Assembly (NCBI GenBank): GCA_023442465.1
Contig: JAEZZQ010000007.1
Coordinates: 1 to 64,000, forward strand
Reading direction: 5' to 3'
Source of the DNA: Bacillota bacterium
GTDB taxonomy: Bacteria; Bacillota; Clostridia; Lachnospirales; Lachnospiraceae
DNA: 64,000 nucleotides
The position numbers and the translations under genes were made by a program. The notes under the pieces are model-generated. The model was given only the letters and a program-made list of their open reading frames with translations. It ran no database searches and had not been told where the DNA came from. The stretch's first letter is position 1; every line of letters begins with the position of its first letter. Below, in pieces: positions 15,983 to 24,629 of this stretch.

Positions 15983-16011
15983 ATTATAGTTATTTTTTAC
16001 TACACCGTCAA
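15983..16011 (-). promoter_or_regulatory. Strong promoter upstream of the small ORF
   Basis: TTGACG (16006-16011) and TATAAT (15983-15988) are 17 bases apart on the minus strand. No larger gene follows before the convergent position of the hemerythrin promoter. Confidence 0.65.
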
Positions 16012-16087
16012 TCTTCCATATATACTCATGCCCGGTTTCATCGATCACGCAGGGAAATCATGACATAAAGCCTAAAATCACTTGTAT

Positions 16088-17614
16088 TTATTCTTCATCC
16101 AAAATAATCTTATTGACTGCATTGATAAATGCCAGCGCACTCGCCTCCATCACGTCCTGCTCGATTGCTTTTCCCTGATATAATTTATCGTTGTGTTTAA
16201 TCTGAACGGTAACCTTTCCCAGGCTTCCTTTTCCCCGGCTCAGATTATTGATCCTGTACTCGATTAACTCAACAGGTTCCTGCACCGCTTCCATAATACA
16301 GCTATAAAGAGCGTCGATCACTCCCGAGCCGCTGCTGCTCGTTACTACCTGATTTTTTCCACGGATCAGCTTGACCGTAGCGGCGGGCAAGGTGCTGGTC
16401 GCGGTTATCTGGTATTCCTCCAACTGCCACAGTTCCTTATCAAAAATAGTTCTTACATTGGCACAGCTTCTAAACAGTGTCAATATATCGTTGTCATAGA
16501 TTTCTTTTTTTCGGTCCGCTAATTGCAGGAACCTTTCGAAGACCTCAGAGACATGCTCTTCCGGTATTTCAAACCCTAACCGTTTTGTTACATGCAAAAA
16601 GGCATGCTTGCCGGATCTTGCCGTCAATACCAGTTCCATAGGAGGCGCTCCTACGGTCTCAGGGTCCATGATTTCATATACATCCTTAGATTTCAGTAAG
16701 CCGTCCTGATGGATACCCGAGGAATGGGCAAAGGCATTTTCTCCCGTAATCGCCTTATTGACCTGAACGTCCAGGCCCATCGTGGCGCTGACCATGCGGG
16801 AGGTCTCATAAATTTTTGCCGTATCGATGGTTGTATAGCCTCCGTAATAGTCCTCGTGCAGCTTGATTCCCATAACAACCTCTTCCAAAGAGGTATTTCC
16901 CGCACGTTCTCCGATTCCGTTGACGGTACATTCCACCTTATCTGCTCCGTTTCTCACAGCAGCCAAGGTATTTGCAGTAGCCAATCCGGTATCGTTATGG
17001 CAATGGACGCTCAAAAGTACGTTGGGGTCTAAGTTCTTCAGCCTATCATTGATTCGATATATCAGATTGCCGAATTGCTCGGGCACTGCGTAACCTACGG
17101 TATCCGGTATATTAATGATGGTAGCACCTGCTTTCACGACTGCCTCTATTGTTTTCCACATATATTCGAAGTCCGAACGGCTGGCATCCTCTAAGGAATA
17201 CTGTACCTTGGGAAGAAACTGCTTGGCATATTTCACAGAAGCAGCACCGATCTCTATAATCTGCTCGGGCGTTTTCTGCAGCTTCTTCGATACATGTAAT
17301 TCGGAGGAACCTAATACGATATGGATCAAAGGGTCCTGCGCCTCGCGGATGCTCTGGTATATGGCGTCTATGTCCGATTCCACAGCTCTGCCTAAGGCCG
17401 CAATGCATACCTCCTGGCCTATTTTTTTGCTGATTGCCTTTACCGCTTCAAAATCTCCCTGGGAAGAGGAGGGAAACCCTACTTCCATCATGTCTACCTT
17501 CATCTTGGCAATCTGTACCGCCACATCCAGTTTCTCCTCCAGATTCAGCTTCGCACCGGGAACCTGCTCTCCGTCTCTAAGTGTTGTGTCAAATACGTAA
17601 ATTTTTCTTTCCAT
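16088..17614 (-). CDS. leuA: 2-isopropylmalate synthase
   Basis: The 508-residue protein is full length for LeuA. The catalytic TIM barrel starts FDTTLRDGEQVPGAKL, has HCHNDTGLATANTL for the metal, and NGIGERAGNTSLEEV. The C-terminal third (about residues 390-508) is the leucine-binding regulatory domain. It condenses acetyl-CoA with 2-oxoisovalerate, the first step of leucine synthesis, and leucine feedback inhibits it. The gene stands alone, without leuB or leuCD beside it. It is controlled by a leucine-specifier T-box leader with a consensus promoter. Confidence 0.96.
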   Translation of the reverse strand: MERKIYVFDTTLRDGEQVPGAKLNLEEKLDVAVQIAKMKVDMMEVGFPSSSQGDFEAVKAISKKIGQEVCIAALGRAVESDIDAIYQSIREAQDPLIHIVLGSSELHVSKKLQKTPEQIIEIGAASVKYAKQFLPKVQYSLEDASRSDFEYMWKTIEAVVKAGATIINIPDTVGYAVPEQFGNLIYRINDRLKNLDPNVLLSVHCHNDTGLATANTLAAVRNGADKVECTVNGIGERAGNTSLEEVVMGIKLHEDYYGGYTTIDTAKIYETSRMVSATMGLDVQVNKAITGENAFAHSSGIHQDGLLKSKDVYEIMDPETVGAPPMELVLTARSGKHAFLHVTKRLGFEIPEEHVSEVFERFLQLADRKKEIYDNDILTLFRSCANVRTIFDKELWQLEEYQITATSTLPAATVKLIRGKNQVVTSSSGSGVIDALYSCIMEAVQEPVELIEYRINNLSRGKGSLGKVTVQIKHNDKLYQGKAIEQDVMEASALAFINAVNKIILDEE

Positions 17615-17639
17615 AACTGCATCTCCTTTTTTGTGGTAT

Positions 17640-18058
17640 TATAATAGCTCCCTTCATCTCTTGCCGATGTCAAGAGACGAAAAGGGAGCTTTCCGCGGTA
17701 CCACTCTAATTCATACAATTATGCATGCACTTTTTCGATACTTCTTACCGTGAATGTTTGAAATTGCTTCTTAGCTGAAATAGGAGCACTTTCCTATCAC
17801 ATAAAAAAACTTCCGTCTCGCTAAGAGACAGAAGTTATATTATCTGCGAACCACTCTATTCCGGCCAATTTCAATACAAGTACAATAAGACTAATATCTA
17901 TCCCCTGTAACGGTGGGCATCCGGCACGACCTACTTAATTTCAGCGGGCAACTCAAAGGCGAGTTCACCATTTTCTAACTCCTGCTTCGCACCGTCCAAC
18001 AGGTCTCTGAAAATTATCAAACAGCTACTATTCCTTTTCAACGTCTTTTTCTTTATAT
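17640..18058 (-). promoter_or_regulatory. Leucine T-box leader with two antiterminator/terminator modules
   Basis: Stem I spans about 17880-18045. Its specifier loop reads GAA then CTC, a leucine codon, at 17961-17966. A first T-box-like core, AGAGTGGTTCGCA (17845-17857), is followed by a strong hairpin (17808-17836) and seven T. A second, canonical core, AGAGTGGTACCGCGGAA (17691-17707), is followed by hairpin 17646-17690. Both cores contain TGGT to pair with the tRNA ACCA end. Uncharged tRNA-Leu should allow readthrough into leuA. Only one stem I is seen. Confidence 0.9.
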
Positions 18059-18066
18059 TAATTTGT

Positions 18067-18095
18067 ATTATATGCAATCGTTTTTAGTTTGTCAA
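18067..18095 (-). promoter_or_regulatory. Consensus promoter of leuA
   Basis: TTGACA (18090-18095), 17 bases, TATAAT (18067-18072) on the minus strand: a perfect sigma-A match just upstream of the T-box leader. Confidence 0.9.
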
Positions 18096-18221
18096 TGTAT
18101 TTTTAAAACTTCTAAAAACACCGGAATTTCTGTGTGAACAGCAACATTTCCCTCCCAGGTGGCACCTTTCAGAACACAGGCATATAATATAACTAGAAAA
18201 ACATACAATCCAGAGGTTTAT

Positions 18222-18821
18222 ATGAACGATACAAGTGCAGCAGACAGCAGAGGCACCATTACTCAGCACGGCAACGTTATGCGCGTGCAAAATGCCCTGG
18301 TTGAAGAAGTAGTTACCAATAACAGAACATCTGGCTTTATAGTGATTTCCTATGGAGTGCGCGGAGGCAACAATCTGATTCATATCGAGCTCCTCCGGTT
18401 AAATGTAGGACGGGATACCATTATTATAAATCAGTTCGGCGAACGCGCCTGCCTTTGCGACATTAGGAAAGGGATGTTTATAGATGCCGAATTCTCGGCT
18501 GCTATGACGAGAAGTATTCCTCCTCAATCCAACGCATTCCGCATTGTTATACGGCAGAACGAAACTTCCACCAGCGTCACTACAGACCGGGTAGTCAGGG
18601 TAGATGTAAATAACAACTTTCTCATCACCGGCAACCCCACTAATCCGGCACATCAGATGCGGTTTGTCATCTCCAACGCAACTGTAATTCTCGACCAGCG
18701 CGGCCGGCCAATCCGCTTGGGTTCCATTCGGCCCGGGCAAATGGTAAGAGTGGAGCACGCTAACTTCCAGACTCCCAGCATACCACCCCAGACCACCGCT
18801 TTTCGCGTTCAGCTTTTGTAA
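18222..18821 (+). CDS. Unknown protein made of two tandem beta-rich repeats
   Basis: The ATG at 18222 follows CCAGAGG; the frame is open further upstream but without a good start. The 199-residue product is two copies of a roughly 90-residue unit. The first ends SIPPQSNAFRIVI and the second SIPPQTTAFRVQLL. Each has a middle strand pair ending in a GMF or GQMVRVEHA turn. There is no signal peptide or membrane helix. Predominantly beta-forming residues suggest a small barrel repeated in tandem. I do not recognise a named family. It is convergent with the GMC oxidoreductase gene and its promoter region abuts that of leuA. Confidence 0.7.
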   Translation: MNDTSAADSRGTITQHGNVMRVQNALVEEVVTNNRTSGFIVISYGVRGGNNLIHIELLRLNVGRDTIIINQFGERACLCDIRKGMFIDAEFSAAMTRSIPPQSNAFRIVIRQNETSTSVTTDRVVRVDVNNNFLITGNPTNPAHQMRFVISNATVILDQRGRPIRLGSIRPGQMVRVEHANFQTPSIPPQTTAFRVQLL

Positions 18822-18832
18822 TTATAGGCGCA

Positions 18833-18864
18833 GGCTGCGACACTAAATAATTTAGTGCGCAGCC
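18833..18864. terminator. Bidirectional terminator
   Basis: GGCTGCG and CGCAGCC enclose a perfect CACTAAAT/ATTTAGTG stem between the convergent duplicated-repeat gene and the GMC gene. Confidence 0.85.
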
Positions 18865-18870
18865 CGCTTA

Positions 18871-20574
18871 TTAAAAGTATTTATCTTTTATCTTTTCCGA
18901 GGTCCTTACTGCCATAGCCTGCGTAGTGAGAGTCGGGTTGGGCCCCCCCAGAGAATTAAAGAGCACGCTGTTATCGGCTATGAACAGCCGTTTTACCTGC
19001 TTCGCCTCACAGTCGGTATCCGTGACGACTCCCACACGCATGGTAGACTGAATATGTATGTATAAATTAGCAGGCCAGTTGGAACGAAGAATCGTCCTTG
19101 CACCAGCCTTTTTCAGAATATCAGCCGCTATAGTCGCAAGCCTGTCGCGTTTTATCCTATCCTTGTCGCTGGGATAATATACTATTTTCGGTATAAAGCC
19201 GTGGGCATCCCTGGCTTTGTAATCCAGGCTTACACCATTTCTTTGGCTCACTTCATCGTCCGTAAATATGAGCAGGCTCAATGTTCTCTTGTAGTCCATC
19301 ATCATTTCCTTTAACCGGGCACCGGCTAATGCGCCTTCCATATTCCAAAGATCACCGGGTTCCACCTTATTCCATTCAGCAAACCCCTTGTCGCTCATGC
19401 CGTAGAAACTAGAAGAATACAAGCCAGGGCTGAATCCCATGGTCTGTATCACGCCAAGGCCCGGATAATCAAATCTCGCGGCCGCATTCTGCCCTACGAA
19501 AGGACTGATATCAGGATTTCCCAATACTTCCATCAGCACTTCTTCATCGAATATCCCCGTAACGCTGTCCATCCAGTGGTTCACCAGACCTCTTCCGACC
19601 CATGAATTATGGGGAAGTCCGGAATTCAGCCAAAGACGCGGTGTTTCAATGGCACCTCCCGCCATGACTACCACATCCGCCCGCTGTTCGAACACCTCTC
19701 CTGTCCAGGTGTCTTTATATATTACCCCTACTGCGTGCCGTACCTTCTCACTGTCCTCCTCTGTCAAAATCTGCGTTACAAAAGCATTGGGCCTGACCTG
19801 TACATTTCCGGAATAAAGAGCCCACGGGATATAGCTTGCAAAGGTGGATCTTTTCGCTACCGCCTGTACCTTCGGCCCTATATGACAGCCGTTCACACAG
19901 TGTCCCCTGAACGTACATCCATAATCCCCGTCCCTTTCTTTATCGTAGTCCGGTATGCTGGCCTCTTCGCCGTGAAGCAGGATAGCATTGGGCTGCGGCC
20001 GATAGCCCGGCTGCGTAATATTCTGACCCGTCAGTTCCTTCCAGTTTGCCTGCTTCGCCCCGTAGTAGAACAGGTCCTCCTTTGCGGTGGGCCTGCTGTC
20101 GATTACCGGAAGCGCCGCTTCTACCTTTTCGTAATAAGGAACCAGCTCGTTGTAAGATATGGGCCAAATATTGTTTACTGAAGCCGGATACGCCCGCGGG
20201 CAGTTTGCTGTATAAACAAGCGTGGTCCCCCCTACTCCTGCGCTTTGCCATACACTTCCGCCATTTGCGACATTTCTGGGCCATGGCCCTCTATTCCTGT
20301 CGGCAGGCCCCCAGCGGAATTTACCGCTTATCGTATCGTTCATATCATTTTCCAAGTCGGTAAAACTTTCCTTCAATAGCGGAAGATTCAAGTCTTCTAT
20401 GGAAGAGCTGCTCTCTGCTCCAGGCTCCGCGTTGGGCTTAGGCCATTTCTCATTTCCATACCATGGACCAGCTTCGAGAACCAGCACCTTGATTCCCTTC
20501 TCCCCCAGTTCCTTCGCCGCTACAGCGCCTCCTCCTCCCGCACCAATTACAATAACACCCACATCATACTCCAT
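18871..20574 (-). CDS. GMC-family FAD oxidoreductase
   Basis: The 567-residue protein begins with an FAD dinucleotide fold, VGVIVIGAGGGGAVAAKELG. It carries VGGTTLVYTANCPRAYP, a GHCVNGCHIGPK cysteine-rich loop, MAGGAIETPRLWLNSG and the C-terminal GMC signature NSLGGPNPTLTTQAMAVRTS. It resembles gluconate 2-dehydrogenase-type and other GMC alcohol or sugar oxidoreductases. No Tat signal is seen, so it appears cytoplasmic. The gene just upstream encodes a subunit-3-like partner, 38 bases away. No cytochrome subunit is nearby, so the electron acceptor is unclear. Confidence 0.88.
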   Translation of the reverse strand: MEYDVGVIVIGAGGGGAVAAKELGEKGIKVLVLEAGPWYGNEKWPKPNAEPGAESSSSIEDLNLPLLKESFTDLENDMNDTISGKFRWGPADRNRGPWPRNVANGGSVWQSAGVGGTTLVYTANCPRAYPASVNNIWPISYNELVPYYEKVEAALPVIDSRPTAKEDLFYYGAKQANWKELTGQNITQPGYRPQPNAILLHGEEASIPDYDKERDGDYGCTFRGHCVNGCHIGPKVQAVAKRSTFASYIPWALYSGNVQVRPNAFVTQILTEEDSEKVRHAVGVIYKDTWTGEVFEQRADVVVMAGGAIETPRLWLNSGLPHNSWVGRGLVNHWMDSVTGIFDEEVLMEVLGNPDISPFVGQNAAARFDYPGLGVIQTMGFSPGLYSSSFYGMSDKGFAEWNKVEPGDLWNMEGALAGARLKEMMMDYKRTLSLLIFTDDEVSQRNGVSLDYKARDAHGFIPKIVYYPSDKDRIKRDRLATIAADILKKAGARTILRSNWPANLYIHIQSTMRVGVVTDTDCEAKQVKRLFIADNSVLFNSLGGPNPTLTTQAMAVRTSEKIKDKYF

Positions 20575-20611
20575 ACTTTACACCGGAATTTATTATCCTT
20601 TCTATAAAATA

Positions 20612-21184
20612 TTAATCTCTGTCAGGGCCCGGATAGGATACCTGCTGCCATCCGATGGGCGCGAATTCAAACACTCTCTGATTCGGCTCATCCAAACGGG
20701 TGGAACCATACCCAAACCACTCCGAATAATAACCCATCATCGTCATTTTCAGCAGCATATCGACCACATATTTGTCCGTGAACATCGGGCTGTTATAAGA
20801 AGCGATTTCCTGCTGTTTTAAAATATTCAGCGCTGCCAGCCTATCGCTGGGCACCAGTGCGGCAAAGTTTATCGCTTTTCCTCCCATAATATCCAGCGAG
20901 AATTCATTTCCCCCACGAATCAATAACTCCCTTGCCGCCATATCGAGGGTCGCTACCGTGGATTTCAACAAAGCCACACCTCCCAGCTCATGCAGGGATA
21001 AAATCAGATATTCATAAGTAAGCGCGTCAATCGCTCCGGGATATTGTATTTCGCCATATTCTGCCGCCAGTTTCGGAGTCCACGGGATAACCGCTTCAAC
21101 AAAAGCCATGAAGGTCTCTAAAAAATGAGGCATGGAATAATCGTTTATTAAATCATCGATTCCATTTACTGTTTCATACAACAT
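20612..21184 (-). CDS. Gluconate 2-dehydrogenase subunit 3-like protein
   Basis: The start at 21184 has GGTGG at fair spacing; the ATG at 21205 has none. The 190-residue product is mostly helical and ends GYYSEWFGYGSTR, EPNQRVFEF and GWQQVSYPGP, close to the conserved end of gluconate dehydrogenase subunit 3, whose C-terminus contacts the GMC subunit. In known complexes this subunit carries the Tat signal; none is visible here. It likely forms a complex with the GMC protein. The substrate is unknown. Confidence 0.72.
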   Translation of the reverse strand: MLYETVNGIDDLINDYSMPHFLETFMAFVEAVIPWTPKLAAEYGEIQYPGAIDALTYEYLILSLHELGGVALLKSTVATLDMAARELLIRGGNEFSLDIMGGKAINFAALVPSDRLAALNILKQQEIASYNSPMFTDKYVVDMLLKMTMMGYYSEWFGYGSTRLDEPNQRVFEFAPIGWQQVSYPGPDRD

Positions 21185-21258
21185 TATAAGGCCACCGTTA
21201 TACATCTATTCATTTTAAAATATATGATTTGTTTGCCCGGATATTCGCTTTATATTAA

Positions 21259-21311
21259 AGAGGATGCCCCTTCCTATAAATCTAAAAATTCATAGTTTTG
21301 GGACACCCTCT
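21259..21311 (-). terminator. Terminator of the nad operon
   Basis: AGAGGATGCCCC (21259-21270) and GGGACACCCTCT (21300-21311) pair over 12 positions with two G-U pairs, between nadC and the GMC gene pair. Confidence 0.65.
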
Positions 21312-21332
21312 CTATAAAATAGACAATTAATT

Positions 21333-22193
21333 TTATTTGCTTATTACTGTAAGATTTTTTAATGAAATATCCAAAATCGGAGCCGAATGAGTCAATGCCC
21401 CGCAGGATATGTAGTCGACACCAATTTGAGTCAGTTCACTGATGCGCTGCGCTGTCACATTTCCCGAACATTCCGTTTCAGCTCTGCCGTCAATTATTTT
21501 TACGGCCTGCTTCATCATTTCCGGGCTCATATTATCCAGCATAATAATATCGGCTCCGGCTTCCAGCGCTTCCTCTACCATTTCCAGATTCTCCGCCTCT
21601 ATTTCTATTTTTCGCACGAAGGGAGCGTACTCTCTTGCCATTTCTATCGCCTTTTTCACTCCTCCTGCCGCCGCTATATGATTGTCCTTCAGCAAAATGC
21701 CGTCAGAAAGATTAAAGCGGTGGTTATATCCGCCGCCTGCCTTGACCGCGTATTTTTCGAATATTCTCATGTTAGGCGTGGTTTTTCTCGTGTCCAGCAG
21801 CTTGGTCTTGCTCCCGCTTAGCATATCTGTTACGGAACGTGTATATGTGGCAATTCCGCTCATGCGCTGCAGATAGTTAAGTGCCGTTCGCTCTCCGGAA
21901 AGAAGTGCACTCACATCCGCGTATACGACAGCGAGCAAATCTCCTTTTTTTACCCGGTCTCCATCCTTCACATATGACTCTAATCTGGCGGAAGGATCCA
22001 GCAGCTCGAATACCCGGAAAAAGACGTCCATCCCGGCTATGACACCGTCCTGCTTGCATAGAAGCTGGGCCTTCCCCTCTTTCTTCTCCCGAATTACCGA
22101 ATTGGTCGATACATCCTCGCTGGATATGTCCTCGCGCAGGGCCTGTAGTATAAGGTTATCCGCATTTAATTTGAATGTGATTTCGTTGTTCAT
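21333..22193 (-). CDS. nadC: Nicotinate-nucleotide pyrophosphorylase (quinolinate phosphoribosyltransferase)
   Basis: The 286-residue protein has the NadC order: an N-terminal domain with ALREDISSEDVSTNSV, ALNYLQRMSGIATYT, LLDTRKTTPNMRIFEKYAV, and the barrel end GADIIMLDNMSPE and DYISCGALTHSAPILDISL. It converts quinolinate and PRPP to nicotinate mononucleotide. The start overlaps the end of nadB by 38 bases. It is the last gene of nadABC. Confidence 0.96.
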   Translation of the reverse strand: MNNEITFKLNADNLILQALREDISSEDVSTNSVIREKKEGKAQLLCKQDGVIAGMDVFFRVFELLDPSARLESYVKDGDRVKKGDLLAVVYADVSALLSGERTALNYLQRMSGIATYTRSVTDMLSGSKTKLLDTRKTTPNMRIFEKYAVKAGGGYNHRFNLSDGILLKDNHIAAAGGVKKAIEMAREYAPFVRKIEIEAENLEMVEEALEAGADIIMLDNMSPEMMKQAVKIIDGRAETECSGNVTAQRISELTQIGVDYISCGALTHSAPILDISLKNLTVISK

Positions 22194-23469
22194 TTTTATT
22201 CGCCCTTTCTATCTCCGTTAAAATCATTCTTGTACTTTTTTTCTTAAACTGCTCATAATCGGCATACACCGTAAGATCCATCGCTTCCATGGGACTGTTC
22301 AGACTTTGGAATGTAGCGGAAATATGCTTCGCCGCCTCCTTTGCGAAGACAAGGCTTTCTAACAGCGAGTTACTGGCAAGGCGGTTCGCTCCGTGCACGC
22401 CGCTGCAGCTCGTCTCGCCCACAGCATACAAATGCTCCATGGATGTCCTGCTTTCAAGGTCCACGGCAATTCCTCCCATAAAATAGTGCTGGGCCGGAGT
22501 GACGGGAATGCTGTCTTTGGTAATATCAATTCCTTCCTCCATGCAGCGGGCATAAATGTTAGGAAATCTATCTTTAATAGCCTTACTGCCCAAATGTGCC
22601 ACGGACAGCCAGACATGACAGCTTCTATCCTTTTTCATCTGGCGGAGTATTTTCTGTGTCAGCAAATCCCTCGGCAGAAGCTCATCCACAAAACGCTTCT
22701 TGCTTGCGTTCAGTAAATAAGCGCCCTCTCCCCTTACCGATTCCGAAATCAAGAAACGCCTTCCCGGCTTTTCAGTATAAAGCACTGTAGGATGGATTTG
22801 TATATAATTAATGTTCTTCAGAGCGACTTTGTGCTCTAACGCTGCCGCCAGTGAATCTCCAGTCAAATGGGGGTAATTTGTGGAAGCTTCATATAAGCCT
22901 CCGATGCCTCCGGTAGCCAGTATTGTATAATCGGAGGAAAGCCGCATGATGCCGCCGTCCTTCGTGCGGACGACGATACCGAGACAACGGTTTTTATCGG
23001 ATACCAAATCCATCATTTCGGTATATTCCATAATCGTAATATTTTTTTTCTTTCCGACCTGCGCCAGAAGCTTTTCCGTAATCTCCCGTCCGGTCACGTC
23101 CTTATGATATAAAATTCTTGGGGCGGAATGTGCTCCTTCCCTCGTATACAGAAGAACGCCGTCTTTTCGCTCGAATTCGACCCCGCAGGAAATCAAATCT
23201 TCTATAATTTCCGGTGCCATCTTTATCATCTGGCGAACTGCGCCCCGGTCGTTTTCGAAGTGTCCGGCCTTTAGCGTATCCGTAAAAAAACTGTTGTAAT
23301 CCTCTTCCGATTTCAGCGTGCAGATACCGCCCTGAGCCAAATAGGAATCGCTCATTTTCAAAGAGCTTTTGGTAATCATAAGAATTTCCTTGTTCTCAGG
23401 CATATTAAGAGCACAAAATAGCCCCGCTACTCCCGTTCCTACTATAATAATATCAGTTCCAGTTTTCAT
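22156..23469 (-). CDS. nadB: L-aspartate oxidase
   Basis: The 437-residue flavoprotein starts DIIIVGTGVAGLFCALNMP. It has the succinate dehydrogenase-like motifs LAQGGICTLKSEED, HSAPRILYHKDVTGREI, QIHPTVLYT, SESVRGEGAYLLN, and GEVSC-like YAVGETSCSGVHGANRLASNS (reported near residues 366-386). It oxidises aspartate to iminoaspartate. Many NadB proteins are about 530 residues. This one ends soon after the FAD core, lacking most of the helical C-terminal domain; the shorter form occurs in Clostridia and no frameshift is seen. It lies between nadA (12 bases) and nadC (overlap). Confidence 0.95.
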   Translation of the reverse strand: MKTGTDIIIVGTGVAGLFCALNMPENKEILMITKSSLKMSDSYLAQGGICTLKSEEDYNSFFTDTLKAGHFENDRGAVRQMIKMAPEIIEDLISCGVEFERKDGVLLYTREGAHSAPRILYHKDVTGREITEKLLAQVGKKKNITIMEYTEMMDLVSDKNRCLGIVVRTKDGGIMRLSSDYTILATGGIGGLYEASTNYPHLTGDSLAAALEHKVALKNINYIQIHPTVLYTEKPGRRFLISESVRGEGAYLLNASKKRFVDELLPRDLLTQKILRQMKKDRSCHVWLSVAHLGSKAIKDRFPNIYARCMEEGIDITKDSIPVTPAQHYFMGGIAVDLESRTSMEHLYAVGETSCSGVHGANRLASNSLLESLVFAKEAAKHISATFQSLNSPMEAMDLTVYADYEQFKKKSTRMILTEIERANKNEQRNHIQIKCG

Positions 23470-23480
23470 TTCCGGCCACC

Positions 23481-24389
23481 TTACTTCGACATATTCATCA
23501 TTTTTTCCAAGGCTCTATTAGCATTGTTCCTCGTTTCTTCATCCAGTATAACGAGGTTGTCCGCGTCCTCAAGCTGTTCCAAGACCTGCTCCACAGTTAT
23601 GCGTTTCATGTGCGGACAAAACTGCCTATGTCCCACAGAGTAGAACTTTTTATTCGGATTCTTCTCTTCCAGTTCATGCAGTATTCCCATTTCAGTACAT
23701 ATGATAAAGACCTGTGCATCGCTTTTTCCCGCATGATCGATAATTCCCGAGGTACTTCCGATATAATCTGCCATTTCCAGTACATCCTGTGTGCACTCCG
23801 GGTGAGCAAGAATTAACGCTTCCGGATAAAGGTCCCTGGCTTTTTGGATATTTTCTTTTTTGATACTCGTATGTACATGACAGAAACCGTCTCCCAATAT
23901 AAAGTTTTTCTCAGGAATCATGTGCGCGATATATCTGCCCAGATTAGCGTCCGGTATGAAATAAATGTTTTTGTTTGGCAGCTTCTTCACTACTTTGAGT
24001 GCATTGGCCGATGTGACGCATACGTCGGAATGGGCCTTGATTTCGGCTGTGGAATTGACATAGCAGACTACTGCCACATCCTCATATTCCTCCCTTACTG
24101 CCTTTATCTCACCGATATCCGCCATGTGTGCCATCGGACAATCCGCAGTACTGTCCGGCATAATGATCGTCTTCTCGGGACTTAGCAGCTTGGCACTCTC
24201 GCCCATAAAAGTCACTCCGCAGAATAAAATGGTCTTCTGGGGTATCTCTGTCGCCATTTTGCTGAGGTAATAGGAATCTCCGACGCAGTCTGCAAGGTCC
24301 TGAATCCGGCTGTCGGTATAATAGTGTGCTAATATCGCTACATCCTTTTCCTTTTTCAGATGCTCTATCCGTTTTATAATTGTGTCCAT
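23481..24389 (-). CDS. nadA: Quinolinate synthase (4Fe-4S)
   Basis: The 302-residue protein contains the triplicated NadA fold. AILAHYYTDSRIQDLADCVGDS is near the start (residues 19-40), and VTFMGESAKLLSPEKTI follows. The three cluster cysteines are expected in DSTADCPMA, HPECTQDVL and HRQFCPHMK. It condenses iminoaspartate and dihydroxyacetone phosphate into quinolinate. First gene of nadABC, with a promoter and a TGTCATATGACA palindrome upstream that fits a NAD-responsive repressor. Confidence 0.96.
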   Translation of the reverse strand: MDTIIKRIEHLKKEKDVAILAHYYTDSRIQDLADCVGDSYYLSKMATEIPQKTILFCGVTFMGESAKLLSPEKTIIMPDSTADCPMAHMADIGEIKAVREEYEDVAVVCYVNSTAEIKAHSDVCVTSANALKVVKKLPNKNIYFIPDANLGRYIAHMIPEKNFILGDGFCHVHTSIKKENIQKARDLYPEALILAHPECTQDVLEMADYIGSTSGIIDHAGKSDAQVFIICTEMGILHELEEKNPNKKFYSVGHRQFCPHMKRITVEQVLEQLEDADNLVILDEETRNNANRALEKMMNMSK

Positions 24390-24421
24390 CTCGTGTTCCT
24401 CTCTAAATTATACTGGTGCTT

Positions 24422-24450
24422 ATTTTATCACATGTAATGTCATATGACAA
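24422..24450 (-). promoter_or_regulatory. nadABC promoter with palindromic operator
   Basis: TTGTCA (24445-24450), 17 bases, TAAAAT (24422-24427) on the minus strand. The perfect 12-base palindrome TGTCATATGACA (24438-24449) overlaps the -35 box. Its TGTCA/TGACA half-sites suit a NiaR-type nicotinate-responsive repressor, by inference; no niaR gene is in the window. Confidence 0.65.
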
Positions 24451-24581
24451 GACAGCACTATTTGGCATTTAGCAGAACACTGTTTATAAACTTTTATATA
24501 AAATGGATCAAAATTACAAGATGATATTTGGGGATTAACATTGGTTCTGTAATAAATGCACTTTCCTATTACAGAAAACAA

Positions 24582-24607
24582 GCGCTGACATCTATCGCTG
24601 TCAGCGC
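24582..24607 (-). terminator. Terminator of the efflux operon
   Basis: GCGCTGACA pairs with TGTCAGCGC over nine bases. On the minus strand TTGTTTTC follows. It lies just after the permease gene stop. Confidence 0.85.
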
Positions 24608-24629
24608 CCTTCCATTTCTTTATTATCCT

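Noticed and set aside
22156..23469. Possible truncation of nadB
   Set aside because: The gene is shorter than the E. coli enzyme, but the frame is intact, overlaps nadC normally, and the shorter length occurs in Clostridia.
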